Shown: one piece after another, positions 16,697 to 26,700 of the stretch | Position numbering within the stretch: position 1 is the stretch's first letter | Layout: each line of letters begins with the position of its first letter | Made by a program: the position numbers and the translations under genes | The notes under the pieces: model-generated | Told to the model about the DNA's origin: nothing | Seen by the model: only the letters and a program-made list of their open reading frames with translations | Database searches by the model: none | Source: Volucribacter amazonae | GTDB taxonomy: Bacteria; Pseudomonadota; Gammaproteobacteria; Enterobacterales; Pasteurellaceae | Direction of reading: 5' to 3' | NCBI RefSeq assembly: GCF_029783845.1 | Contig: NZ_LWID01000001.1 | Coordinates: 1,116,001 to 1,180,000 of the forward strand | Length of the DNA: 64,000 nt

Positions 16697-17425
16697 TTAA
16701 CTCATATATAAACCGCCATTAACATGTAATGTTGTGCCAGTAATATAACCTGCATCATCAGAGGCTAAAAATGCCACAGCTTTGGCAATATCCTGTGCTT
16801 CACCTAAACGTCCTGCTGGTACGTTAGCAAGAATACTGTCTTTTTGTTCGTTATTTAAGACTTCTGTCATATCCGTTGCAATAAAACCCGGTGCAACCAC
16901 ATTGACAGTAATGCCTCTTGAGGCAACTTCTTTCGCTAAGGCTTTACTAAAACCGATTAAACCTGCTTTGGCAGCACAGTAATTACTTTGCCCCAGATTT
17001 CCCATTGAACCAACTACTGAGCCAATATTAATAATTCTGCCATAGCGTTTTTTCATCATACTACGCAACATGGCTTTAGATAAATGATAAACCGAGGTTA
17101 AATTGGTTTGCATAATATCAAACCATTCTTCATCTTTCATACGCATTAATAAATTATCACGTGTAATACCAGCATTATTCACTAAAATATCAATCTCGCC
17201 ATATTGTTGTTTAATTTTTGCTAATAGCTGATTAATGCTTTCTATCTCTGTTACATTTAGCACCATACCACAACCTTGCTCGCCTAAATAGGCTGAAATG
17301 GTTTCTGCCCCTTGCTGAGAAGTGGCTGTGCCAATGACGGTTGCACCTTTAGCTGCCAATTCCTGTGCTATGGCTTTACCAATTCCACGTGTTGCTCCTG
17401 TTACTAAAGCGATTTTACCTTGCAT
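16697..17425 (-). CDS. fabG: 3-oxoacyl-ACP reductase FabG
   Basis: 242 aa short-chain dehydrogenase. NADPH-binding TGATRGIGKAIA (10-21), NNAG, catalytic Ser (INIGSVVGSMGN) and YCAAKAG (Tyr-x3-Lys) are all present, with a standard C-terminus (YITGTTLHVNGGLYM). It reduces 3-oxoacyl-ACP in each fatty-acid elongation cycle. Last gene of the yceD-rpmF-plsX-fabHDG operon, 19 bp after fabD. Confidence 0.95.
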   Translation of the reverse strand: MQGKIALVTGATRGIGKAIAQELAAKGATVIGTATSQQGAETISAYLGEQGCGMVLNVTEIESINQLLAKIKQQYGEIDILVNNAGITRDNLLMRMKDEEWFDIMQTNLTSVYHLSKAMLRSMMKKRYGRIINIGSVVGSMGNLGQSNYCAAKAGLIGFSKALAKEVASRGITVNVVAPGFIATDMTEVLNNEQKDSILANVPAGRLGEAQDIAKAVAFLASDDAGYITGTTLHVNGGLYMS

Positions 17426-17444
17426 TATCTTTCCTCTAAATTGA

Positions 17445-18383
17445 TTAAGCTAATAATTGTTCTACCGCTGCTAATGAAGCACTATCATTAACTGCTGTTG
17501 CCTGTAAATTATCACAAATTCTTTTGGTTAAGCCCATTAATACTTTGCCCGGTCCGACCTCAACAAGGTATTCAATACCTTGTGCATTCATTTTTTCAAC
17601 AGTTTCTGTCCAGCGTACGGGGCTATATAATTGGCGAACGAGTGCTTGACGTATAGCTTCGCTTTCATTCTCTGCTTTAACATCAACGTTATTTATCACT
17701 GGCACAAGTGGCGTTTTAAAGGCAACACTGTCTAAAGATACCGCTAGCTGATCTGCCGCAGGTTTCATTAACGCACAATGGGAAGGCACACTAACCGCTA
17801 AAGGTAAAGCACGCTTTGCCCCTGCCGCTTTACAAGCCGCCGCTGCACGTTCTACCGCCGCTTTATTCCCTGCGATGACCACTTGTCCCGGTGAGTTAAA
17901 GTTCACTGCTGATACCACTTCACCTTCTGCACTTTGCTCACAAGCCTTAATAATACTGTCATTATCTAAACCGATAATGGCATACATTGCTCCTGTCCCT
18001 TCTGGTACAGCCTGTTGCATTAATTTTCCGCGTAATTCTACTAATTGAATAGCATCTTGAAAATTCAATACACCCGCACAAACTAACGCTGAATATTCGC
18101 CTAAACTATGCCCAGCCATTAACGTTGGTTGTAACTGTGGATATTGTTGTTGCCATACACGATAAATAGCTACCGAAGCCGCTAAAAGTGCGGGCTGAGT
18201 TCGCCACGTTTTATTCAATTCTTCCGCTGGACCTTGTTGTGTTAATTGCCATAAATCATAACCTAAAACCTCTGAGGCTTCTTTAAAGGTTTGTTCTACC
18301 AAGGGAAAGTGTGTTGCTAACTCCGCTAACATTGCCACTGATTGCGAACCTTGTCCCGGAAAAACCATTGCAAATTTTTTCAT
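17445..18383 (-). CDS. fabD: Malonyl-CoA:ACP transacylase FabD
   Basis: 312 aa. FPGQGSQ at 8-14 and the nucleophile GHSLGEYSAL (S93) mark the family; VPSHCALMKPAA carries the catalytic His. It loads malonyl groups onto acyl carrier protein for fatty-acid synthesis. It lies 27 bp downstream of fabH in the operon. No anomalies. Confidence 0.96.
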   Translation of the reverse strand: MKKFAMVFPGQGSQSVAMLAELATHFPLVEQTFKEASEVLGYDLWQLTQQGPAEELNKTWRTQPALLAASVAIYRVWQQQYPQLQPTLMAGHSLGEYSALVCAGVLNFQDAIQLVELRGKLMQQAVPEGTGAMYAIIGLDNDSIIKACEQSAEGEVVSAVNFNSPGQVVIAGNKAAVERAAAACKAAGAKRALPLAVSVPSHCALMKPAADQLAVSLDSVAFKTPLVPVINNVDVKAENESEAIRQALVRQLYSPVRWTETVEKMNAQGIEYLVEVGPGKVLMGLTKRICDNLQATAVNDSASLAAVEQLLA

Positions 18384-18410
18384 TTTATATCCTAAATTAT
18401 GCTTAAATCA

Positions 18411-19361
18411 TTAAAAACGCACTAAGGCAGACCCCCAAGTCCAGCCTCCACCAAAACCTTCTAATAATAACAATTGCCCACGCTGAATACGCCCATCACG
18501 CACAGCAATATCTAATGCAGTGGGAATACTTGCTGCACTGGTATTACCAAATTGATCTAAAGTTACCACCACTTGCGACATTGGCATAGCTAATTTTTTC
18601 GCAGTAGCGGCGATAATTCGCAAGTTCGCTTGATGTGGTATTAACCAATCAATTTCTTTTTTATCTAGTTGATTTTCAGCTAAAGTTTCTTCCACCACGT
18701 TGGAGAGTTCTCGCACTGCTAATTTAAAAGTTTCATTACCTTGCATCACAATATAGCCAGACTGGTTATGCTCAGGTTCTGCTTGCGGTAACATTAACAT
18801 TTCGCTTTTTTCTGCGGAAGCGTGTAAATGGGTGGAAATAATGCCTTGTTGTTCGCTTGCCGTTAAAATAACCGCTCCTGCACCATCGCCAAATAATACC
18901 AAAGTACTACGATCCTGTGGATCTAAATGACGAGAGTTTAAATCAGAACCTATCACTAAGGCATTACGGACTTTACCTGTACGAATAAATTGATCCGCCA
19001 CACTTAACGCATAAACAAAGCCAGTACAAGCCGCTGCCAAATCAAAAGCAATAGCATCTTGAATATTTAATAAACCTTGAATTTGACAAGCCGCACTCGG
19101 ATAAGCATGCGAATTTGTCGTGGTCGCCACCACAATTAAATCAATTTCATCTGCCTGTAATTGTGCCATTTCAAGGCATTGTTTAGCCGCCTCTGCTCCC
19201 ATAGTCGCCACCGTTTCATGCTCAGTGGCAATACGGCGTTGTTTAATGCCACTACGTTGTGTGATCCATTCATCAGAGGTATCAACCATTTTTTCTAAAT
19301 CAGTATTTGTCCTGATTTTTGCTGGTAAATAACAACCAGTAGCTAATATTTTGCTATACAT
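18411..19361 (-). CDS. fabH: 3-oxoacyl-ACP synthase III FabH
   Basis: 316 aa. The Cys-His-Asn triad is visible: AAACTGFVYAL (C112), IPHQANLRII (His near 243) and FGNTSAASIP (Asn near 273). The GFGGGWTWGSALVRF C-terminus is typical. FabH condenses acetyl-CoA with malonyl-ACP to start fatty-acid synthesis. It follows plsX by 12 bp. Confidence 0.96.
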   Translation of the reverse strand: MYSKILATGCYLPAKIRTNTDLEKMVDTSDEWITQRSGIKQRRIATEHETVATMGAEAAKQCLEMAQLQADEIDLIVVATTTNSHAYPSAACQIQGLLNIQDAIAFDLAAACTGFVYALSVADQFIRTGKVRNALVIGSDLNSRHLDPQDRSTLVLFGDGAGAVILTASEQQGIISTHLHASAEKSEMLMLPQAEPEHNQSGYIVMQGNETFKLAVRELSNVVEETLAENQLDKKEIDWLIPHQANLRIIAATAKKLAMPMSQVVVTLDQFGNTSAASIPTALDIAVRDGRIQRGQLLLLEGFGGGWTWGSALVRF

Positions 19362-19373
19362 AATCTCTACTTA

Positions 19374-20399
19374 TTAGTTTTTTTCTAAACCAATTAATAT
19401 TTTATTCGGGATAGCTTGACGTGCTTGCAATGCTGCGTCTTTAATCGCATAAACAAAGCTATTCACCGTAGATGAGCCATGTGCTTTCACTACCACTGCA
19501 TTTAAACCAATGAGTGATGCACCATTATATTGTTCAGGATTAAAATGGGCTAATCGTTGGTAACTGTTATTGAAAAAGCGTTTAACTAACCAACTTACCA
19601 TTCTATTTAAACGAGGATAAGCAAAGAAAGAGCGTTCTTTCAACACAGACATTAAGTTCATCATTGCTCCCTCTAAGGTTTTTAAGGCAATATTACCATT
19701 AAAGCCATCAGATACTATGACGTCAGCAACACCATTTAATAATAAATTTCCTTCAATAAAACCAACATATTGTAAATTTGCATTTCCTTCAATTAAATGG
19801 GCTGCATCACGAATAGATTTATAACCCTTAATTTCCTCAATTCCAATATTCAATAAGGCAATACGAGGATACATTATATTTAAGGTATTTTCTGCAAAAA
19901 TTGCGCCCATTAATGCAAATTGGTAAAGGTTTTCAGCACGACATTCAATATTTGCACCTAAATCAAGCATCACTGAACAACCATTATTGATAGTTGGAAT
20001 AAGCGATAATAAAGCTGGACGATCTATCCCGGGTAAAGAGGGAAGTAACACTTTTGCCAAGCCCATTAATGCAGCGGTATTACCTGCACTTACACAAGCC
20101 TTGGCATCACCCTTTTGTACCGCTTCAATAGCTAACCGCATAGAACTCCCTTTACTATGTCGCAAAGCATAAGATAAACCTTGTTGATTATTAATTTCAC
20201 GCTGACAATGACAAATATGTAAGCGTTGTTGAATTGATATTGGGCTATTTTGCAGTAATGGGGTAATTTGTTGGCTATCGCCAAATAATAAGAGTTCCAA
20301 CGTTGGATCTTGCTCCAACGCCAAAATAGATGCAGGGATAGTAATACGGGGACCAAAGTCCCCGCCCATCACATCTAACGCAAGGGTTAGACGGCTCAA
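19374..20399 (-). CDS. plsX: Phosphate acyltransferase PlsX
   Basis: 341 aa. N-terminal LALDVMGGDFGPR and central SAGNTAALMG and VSDGFNGNIALKTLEGA are diagnostic of PlsX, which makes acyl-phosphate from acyl-ACP for phospholipid synthesis. Operon position between rpmF and fabH is conserved in gammaproteobacteria. It lies 26 bp after rpmF. Confidence 0.95.
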   Translation of the reverse strand: MSRLTLALDVMGGDFGPRITIPASILALEQDPTLELLLFGDSQQITPLLQNSPISIQQRLHICHCQREINNQQGLSYALRHSKGSSMRLAIEAVQKGDAKACVSAGNTAALMGLAKVLLPSLPGIDRPALLSLIPTINNGCSVMLDLGANIECRAENLYQFALMGAIFAENTLNIMYPRIALLNIGIEEIKGYKSIRDAAHLIEGNANLQYVGFIEGNLLLNGVADVIVSDGFNGNIALKTLEGAMMNLMSVLKERSFFAYPRLNRMVSWLVKRFFNNSYQRLAHFNPEQYNGASLIGLNAVVVKAHGSSTVNSFVYAIKDAALQARQAIPNKILIGLEKN

Positions 20400-20425
20400 A
20401 TGATCACCTATGAGGAAATCAATAA

Positions 20426-20596
20426 TTATTTATTGATAACCTTACGACCGCGATAGTAACCATCAGCGGTAACGTGGTGGCGTAAATGGGTTTCACCACT
20501 TGCTTTATCTACTGATAACGCAGCTGTGGTTAAAGCATCATGCGAACGACGCATATCACGACGTGAACGAGATTTTTTATTCTGTTGAACAGCCAT
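20426..20596 (-). CDS. rpmF: 50S ribosomal protein L32
   Basis: 56 aa, translated directly from the minus strand: MAVQQNKKSRSRRDMRRSHD at the N-terminus and a C-terminal GETHLRHHVTADGYYRGRKV. This is a standard L32 of the type without zinc-binding cysteines. RBS AGGAG upstream. It lies between yceD (17 bp) and plsX (26 bp), the conserved arrangement coupling a ribosomal protein with lipid-synthesis genes. Confidence 0.96.
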   Translation of the reverse strand: MAVQQNKKSRSRRDMRRSHDALTTAALSVDKASGETHLRHHVTADGYYRGRKVINK

Positions 20597-20613
20597 TGGC
20601 TATACTCCTAAAT

Positions 20614-21138
20614 TTACTTCTGCTTCAAACTAGCTAATACAGCGAAGGGATTCGGTTTATTTGCCAGCTCTTCTGGCAATTGACCAAAAACTTGCTCCGC
20701 CACGGACACTTCACAGTGTTCAGTTTCATGCATTGGCACTAACGGCAACGTAAGAATTAACTCGTCTTCAATAGTACCAATTAAATCTATTTCACCAAAC
20801 TCATTAAACTCTATTGGCTCATAAATTTCAGGCAATACATCAATTTGATCCAAATTAGCAACGGGGCTATAACAAAACGCCGCGGTTAAAGTCTTAACCA
20901 TAGGTTGTTGACAACGTTGACAAACTAACTCTACATCAACGCTTGCTTTTCCTTCCATTACCACCAATTTTTGTGGATCAATAAAAAACGACAAAGTCAC
21001 CTGCACATTACTGAGCACTTGACTTACTGATTCAGTTAAACGTACGAGTTGATCCTGTGCGTAATAACCCACATAATCTAATCTTCGTTGAGCGTCTTTA
21101 ACCGGATCAACGGTTAAGGGTAATTTTACCTTCTGCAT
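20614..21138 (-). CDS. yceD: YceD family (DUF177) 23S rRNA accumulation protein
   Basis: 174 aa. MQKVKLPLTVDP at the start, CQRCQQP (CxxC, near 104-107), YEPIEFNEFGEIDL and the C-terminal PNPFAVLASLK match E. coli YceD, which is needed for normal 23S rRNA levels. First gene of the yceD-rpmF-plsX-fab operon. The start is fixed by the conserved N-terminus, yet there is no Shine-Dalgarno sequence and the promoter ends 9 bases before the ATG (see the promoter entry). Confidence 0.93.
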   Translation of the reverse strand: MQKVKLPLTVDPVKDAQRRLDYVGYYAQDQLVRLTESVSQVLSNVQVTLSFFIDPQKLVVMEGKASVDVELVCQRCQQPMVKTLTAAFCYSPVANLDQIDVLPEIYEPIEFNEFGEIDLIGTIEDELILTLPLVPMHETEHCEVSVAEQVFGQLPEELANKPNPFAVLASLKQK

Positions 21139-21147
21139 AGGGCGAGA

Positions 21148-21176
21148 ATATTACCCTTAGCGGACAAAATAGTCAA
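21148..21176 (-). promoter_or_regulatory. Promoter of yceD-rpmF-plsX-fabHDG
   Basis: On the minus strand TTGACT (21176-21171), a 17-bp spacer and TAATAT (21153-21148). The expected start site is about 21141, leaving a leader of about 3 nt before the yceD ATG at 21138. Confidence 0.72.
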
Positions 21177-21202
21177 AGGAAATTATAAAAATTTCACGAT
21201 TT

Positions 21203-22096
21203 TTAGTTTGATAAATCTTGTAAACAAAACAAATCACTAAAATCTTCAGAACAGATAGCCTTTACCGCAGGGTGTTGAATCACTCGTTCAACAAAAATCG
21301 CATAATAGGATTCGCTTATTTCTTTCGTTTGTCCTATCTCTACTAAATTTTCTCGCTCCTTGCGACAAATAGAAGGTAAAACCAAAATAGCATTTTGTGA
21401 TAGCGCAAAGGCTTTCATTAATGCCGCATCATCAAACTCACCGATAACTTGAATATGTAGCCCTTTGATATTTATCCAAGATTGTAATTTACGCCCTAAT
21501 GCAGTTTTAGCACTAGGTAGTAACATTGGGTTATCTTCTAAACAATAGGGGAAAGGCCTTTCAATATTGGGGGATAAAGCAAAAAAACTGAGAGGAGATT
21601 CCCCTAATTTAATTGAGTAAATCCCTTCCTGCTGGGCTGAATCCACTGGACAATCGGAAAGAAACATATCAATTTGATGTTGAGACAATTGTTCTAATAA
21701 CAATTCATGGGTTGATTCAAAGCAACGCAATTTTATTCGATTATTTTGCTGTTGCGTTTTTTGCAAAATTTGGCTAACTAATGGTTTTGATAAAGCATCA
21801 GCTACACCAACATCAAACGATAAATACTGATCTTGATGCGAATCAAGAATTTCAAGCATTTCTTGGCTCAAAGCAAACATTTTCTCACAATAACGAAACA
21901 CTATTTTTCCGAGTTCAGTAGGCTCAATACCCCGTCCTTGTCGTTTAAATAATTTCCCATTGAATCGGTTTTCTAACGCTCTAATTTGACTAGTTATTGC
22001 CTGTGAGGTTAGCGATAAACGTTGAGCGGCTTGGCTAACCGAGCCGCTTTTACATACCAACCAGAAATAATAGAGTTGATTAAAGTTAAGTGGCAT
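21203..22096 (-). CDS. nhaR: LysR-type activator NhaR
   Basis: 297 aa from the ATG at 22096; a GTG at 22105 is a 3-codon alternative inside the end of nhaA. The N-terminal LysR helix-turn-helix (SVSQAAQRLSLTSQAITSQI) is followed by FKRQGRGIEPTELG and an effector domain with FDVGVADALSKPLV and RCFESTHELLLEQLSQHQIDM. The overall match to E. coli NhaR, which activates nhaA in response to sodium, is strong. It begins 1 bp after nhaA and is therefore translationally linked to it. Confidence 0.93.
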   Translation of the reverse strand: MPLNFNQLYYFWLVCKSGSVSQAAQRLSLTSQAITSQIRALENRFNGKLFKRQGRGIEPTELGKIVFRYCEKMFALSQEMLEILDSHQDQYLSFDVGVADALSKPLVSQILQKTQQQNNRIKLRCFESTHELLLEQLSQHQIDMFLSDCPVDSAQQEGIYSIKLGESPLSFFALSPNIERPFPYCLEDNPMLLPSAKTALGRKLQSWINIKGLHIQVIGEFDDAALMKAFALSQNAILVLPSICRKERENLVEIGQTKEISESYYAIFVERVIQHPAVKAICSEDFSDLFCLQDLSN

Positions 22097-22097
22097 A

Positions 22098-23270
22098 TTA
22101 TTCACTCACTTTATTGGTACAAGATTTCAATAAGAAATAACCAATCACCGCTGATAATGAAGAACCTAATAAAATGCCTAAACGTGATAAGGTATTAATG
22201 GTATCCCCTGCCTCATCGCCAAAAGCCAATCCTGCTAAAAACATTGACATCGTAAAACCAATACCACAAAGCACCGCTACGGCAAAAATTTGAGTAAAAT
22301 TAACCCCTTGCGGTAATTTCGCAATTCCTAATTTCACTGATAAAAAACTAAAACCAAATACACCTAAAGGCTTACCTAGTAACAAGCCTAATGCAATCCC
22401 CAATGGTAACGGAGAAGTCAACATTGCTAAATTAATATTACCCAAATAAACCCCTGCATTAGCAAATGCAAATAAAGGCAAAACAAAGAATGAACACCAA
22501 GGTGCTAAAATATGTTCAAAGTCTTGCAACGGTTTCTCACCATTTTTTCCCTTTAACGGAATACAAAAACCTAAAATTACCCCTGCTAAGGTTGCATGGA
22601 CACCAGATTTTAATACAGCGGCCCAAAGTACTAACCCCACTACCATATAAGCACATAGCGAAGAAACCTTATAACGATTCATAATAACTAGTACAGCTAT
22701 GGCACATGCCGCAATTACTAAAGATAAGGTATCTAATCCTGAAGAAAAGAATAAAGCAATAATCACTATTGCCCCTAAATCATCAATAATGGCTAAAGCT
22801 AATAAAAAAACTTTTAACGCCAATGGCACACGTTTACCTAATAAAGCCACAATTCCAACAGCAAAAGCAATATCTGTTGCCATAGGAATTGCCCAACCGC
22901 CTTGTAAGCTCGGTTCTACACTGGTAATTGAATAATAAACCATTCCTGGTATTACCATCCCCCCAATCGCTGCAATGGCAGGAAAAATTGCTTGTTGATA
23001 GCTTGATAGTGATCCTTTTAACAATTCTTTCTTCACTTCCATACCAACCAACAGAAAAAACACCGCCATAAAGCCATCATTAATCCAATGGATAAGGGTT
23101 TTATCAATAGAAAATGCACCAAATTGCACACTAACAGGGATATTAAGGAAAGCAAAATAAACAGTATTAAAGCCTGTATTAGCAAAAATAATTGCTAACA
23201 ACGCAAAAGTAAGCAGTAATATTCCGCTAGCTGACTCCGACTGGAAAAATTTTTTAGTATTTTCTAACAT
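22098..23270 (-). CDS. nhaA: Na+/H+ antiporter NhaA
   Basis: 390 aa, 12 membrane segments. ALAIIDDLGAIVIIALFF holds D163 and D164, the ion-binding aspartates, and ATDIAFAVGI has D133. Numbering coincides with E. coli NhaA. It exports sodium in exchange for protons at the inner membrane. RBS AGGAA upstream of the start. nhaR follows immediately. Confidence 0.96.
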   Translation of the reverse strand: MLENTKKFFQSESASGILLLTFALLAIIFANTGFNTVYFAFLNIPVSVQFGAFSIDKTLIHWINDGFMAVFFLLVGMEVKKELLKGSLSSYQQAIFPAIAAIGGMVIPGMVYYSITSVEPSLQGGWAIPMATDIAFAVGIVALLGKRVPLALKVFLLALAIIDDLGAIVIIALFFSSGLDTLSLVIAACAIAVLVIMNRYKVSSLCAYMVVGLVLWAAVLKSGVHATLAGVILGFCIPLKGKNGEKPLQDFEHILAPWCSFFVLPLFAFANAGVYLGNINLAMLTSPLPLGIALGLLLGKPLGVFGFSFLSVKLGIAKLPQGVNFTQIFAVAVLCGIGFTMSMFLAGLAFGDEAGDTINTLSRLGILLGSSLSAVIGYFLLKSCTNKVSE

Positions 23271-23345
23271 ACAAGTTCCTCTTAATAAAAAATTTACGCC
23301 ATATAAACTATGATATTAAACATAAATAGTTAAAAATTTTTAATA

Positions 23346-23424
23346 TATAGTCGTTCTACTTTGAAATAATATGACATTGAATCTCCTTACTCTCTTATCT
23401 TATTTCAAATTAAAACGAACACAT
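23346..23424 (-). repeat. Diverged MITE-like repeat copy
   Basis: About 79 bp. TATAGTCGTTCTACTTTGAA at the left and TATTTCAAATTAAAACGA at the right preserve the terminal inverted repeats, while the interior is unlike the other copies. Confidence 0.6.
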
Positions 23425-23500
23425 AACAAGATTATATGAATAATAATTAGGTTTCAACAAATAAAATTTGTTATCTTTGAGCTGGATCACAAAATTAATA

Positions 23501-23556
23501 TATAGTCGCTTCAATTTAAACTAATACAAAGCGTATGTTAAAGTGGGACAATTATA
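23501..23556 (+). repeat. Decayed MITE-like repeat copy
   Basis: About 56 bp. TATAGTCGCTTCAATTTAAA at the left and TTAAAGTGGGACAATTATA at the right, with most of the interior deleted. Confidence 0.6.
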
Positions 23557-23592
23557 AATCAGCATTACCTTTATGGTAATGCTGATTTTTTA
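23556..23592 (+). terminator. Orphan strong terminator hairpin
   Basis: AAATCAGCATTACC (23556-23569), loop TTTAT, GGTAATGCTGATTT (23575-23588), then TTTAT. A perfect 14-bp stem with a plus-strand T tail, but no plus-strand gene lies upstream for more than 300 bp (nhaA is on the other strand). Confidence 0.75.
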
Positions 23593-23667
23593 TAAGGCTA
23601 TCAATTTCTCTTAGCTCAAGAAAAAGTATTGTGTGACTAAAAGTGCGGTGTGTTTTTCAAAAATTTT

Positions 23668-23738
23668 TATAGTCGTCCCTCTTTAAAATAAGACAAGGCG
23701 TACCAACGCTGTATTATTTTATAAATGAAACGACTATA
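23668..23738 (+). repeat. MITE-like repeat, short form
   Basis: 71 bp, TATAGTCGTCCCTCTTTAAA to AAATGAAACGACTATA, with AAGGCGTACCAACGC in the middle. Its right end abuts the A run of the rpoC terminator. Confidence 0.82.
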
Positions 23739-23760
23739 AAAAAACCTAGCTAAGCTAGGT
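23738..23760 (-). terminator. rpoC terminator
   Basis: On the minus strand ACCTAGC, loop TTA, GCTAGGT, followed by a T run. It is located 28 bp after the rpoC stop and ends the rpoBC transcript. Confidence 0.9.
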
Positions 23761-23787
23761 CTTTCTTAATTAAAGCAAAACAGATTC

Positions 23788-26700
23788 TTATTCCTCAGTT
23801 TCTTCTGCTGCCATATTTAACATTTCAGTTAAGTTATTAGCTGCGATTTCCGCTGCATTTTCATTTAAGAAATCTTCTACTTCTTCATCAGAAATTGCAA
23901 CTTTAGTATTACCAACCATACGATCTTTGGCTCGACCTTGATGGTAAGCAAAACCTGTACCTGCTGGAATTAAACGACCAACAATCACGTTTTCTTTCAA
24001 ACCACGTAATTCATCACGTTTACCTGCCACTGCTGCTTCTGTCAAGACACGTGTTGTCTCTTGGAAAGATGCTGCAGAGATGAAAGATTCTGTTGCAAGT
24101 GAAGCTTTAGTAATACCCAGTAATTCACGTTCAAACTCAACCAGAGGTTTACCTTCAGCAGCACGCTTACGGTTTACAATCTTAACGCGAGCCACTTCAA
24201 CTTGTTCGCCTTCTAAGAATTCACTATCGTAGGCATTAGTAATAATGGCTTTACGCAACATTTGACGTACAATAACCTCAATATGTTTATCGTTAATTTT
24301 TACCCCTTGTAAGCGGTAAACTTCTTGGACTTCATTAACGATATATTCAGTAACAGCGTGTACACCACGTAAGCGTAAAATATCATGTGGCGTTTCTGCA
24401 CCATCAGAGATTAAATCACCACGTTGTACCATTTCGCCCTCAAACACGTTAAGCTGACGCCATTTTGGAATCATTTCTTCGTAAACATCACCCTCAGTTG
24501 GGGTAATTAATAAACGACGTTTCCCTTTAGTTTCTTTACCAAAGGAAACAACCCCTGAAATCTCAGCCAAAATTGCTGCTTCTTTCGGTTTACGTGCTTC
24601 AAACAGATCCGCAACCCGTGGAAGACCACCAGTAATATCTTTCGTTCCTACTGACTCTTGTGGAATACGTGCTAAAGCATCACCAATTCTTACCTCAGCC
24701 CCATCTTCTAAAGTAACGATAGCTTTACCCGGTAAGAAATATTGAGCAGCAACATCAGTTCCCGGAATTAAAATATCGTTACCTTTGGCATCAACTAATT
24801 TTAACGCTGGGCGGAGATCTTTACCTGAACTTGCTCGTTCCCCAACATCTTGTACCACAATAGAAGACAAACCAGTAAGTTCATCAGTTTGACGTGTAAC
24901 CGTTAAACCATCAACAATATCAACGTATTTTACAAAACCTGTGGCTTCTGATACCACTGGCATAGTATGCGGATCCCAGTTAGCAACGGTTTCGCCAGCA
25001 TTAACTTCCTGTCCATCGCCTTTACTTAATACCGCACCATAAGGGACTTTATAATGTTCTTTGGTACGTCCAAAGGCATCAACAATGGTAAGTTCTGTAT
25101 TACGTGAAGTTAAGACCAATTTATCTTCTTTATTGGTAACAAATTTTACATTAGCTAATTTCAATGTACCTGTATTTTTAACCTGTACACTTGATTCTTT
25201 CGCTGCCGCAGATGCTGCACCACCAATATGGAAGGTACGCATGGTCAACTGAGTTCCCGGCTCACCGATAGATTGTGCGGCAATAACCCCAACGGCTTCA
25301 CCTTGGTTAATGAGATGACCGCGAGCAAGATCACGTCCATAACATTTCGCACAAACCCCAAAGTCCGTATCACAAGTTACCACTGAACGTACTTTAATGC
25401 TATCCACCGAATTTGCGTCAATCAGATCACAAAGTTTTTCATCAAGCAGGGTATTACGTGGAATTAATACTTCCTCAGTACCCGGTTTTAAAATATCTTC
25501 CGCAGCAACACGACCTAATACACGATCACGCAAGGCTTCTTTAACATCGCCCCCTTCAATTAATGGGGTCATAGTAATACCTTCGTGAGTACCACAATCC
25601 TCTTCAATAATAACGAGATCTTGTGCCACATCAACGAGACGACGCGTTAAATAACCAGAGTTCGCTGTTTTTAATGCGGTATCTGCCAAACCTTTACGTG
25701 CACCGTGAGTAGAAATAAAGTACTGTAATACGTTTAATCCCTCACGGAAGTTTGCGGTAATTGGGGTTTCAATAATTGAGCCATCTGGACGAGCCATCAA
25801 GCCACGCATACCCGCTAGCTGACGAATCTGAGCTGCCGAACCACGCGCCCCTGAATCTGCCATCATAAAGATACTATTAAATGAGGCTTGTTTTTCTGGT
25901 AAACCATCACGGTTAATCACTTCTTCCGTAGAAAGATTTTCCATCATCGCTTTAGCTACACGCTCATTGGCAGCCGCCCAAATATCGATCACTTTATTAT
26001 AGCGTTCGCCCGCAGTAACCAAACCTGACTGGAATTGCTCTTGGATTTCTGCTACTTCTTCTTCCGCTGCAGAGATAATTTCATATTTTTTCTCTGGGAT
26101 CACCATATCATCAATACCTACTGATGAGCCAGAACGCGCAGCATAAGCAAAACCAGTGTACATAATTTGGTCAGCAAAAATAACACTTGGTTTCATACCC
26201 AAACGGCGATAACTTTCATTAATTAATTTTGAAATCGCCTTTTTACCTAATGTTTGGTTGAATAAGCTAAATGGCATACCTTTAGGCGCAATCATCCATA
26301 AAATGGCACGCCCAATGGTGGTATCCACTAAACGAGTTTCGCTAGTAAATTCGCCTGCATCATTTTTATTGTATTCCGTAATACGTACTTTGACCCTTGC
26401 GTGCAATTCTGCTTGCCCCGTACGGTAAGCCTTTTCCGCTTCACGCGGATCTTGCAATAACATTCCTTCACCTTTCGCATTCACTTTTTCGCGGGTCATA
26501 TAATAAAGCCCCAATACCACGTCTTGCGAAGGTACGATAATCGGCTCACCATTGGCTGGTGATAAAATGTTATTGGTTGACATCATCAACGCACGAGCTT
26601 CTAATTGCGCTTCTAAAGTTAATGGCACATGTACCGCCATTTGGTCACCATCAAAGTCCGCATTAAATGCCGCACAAACTAATGGGTGCAATTGAATGGC

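Larger units (their letters stand above)
23271..23787. other. Gene-free gap with three MITE copies and an orphan terminator
   Basis: The 517-bp nhaA-rpoC gap holds three repeat copies (listed separately), a strong plus-strand hairpin at 23556, one USS (23641) and the rpoC terminator. I find no convincing ORF on either strand. Confidence 0.7.
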
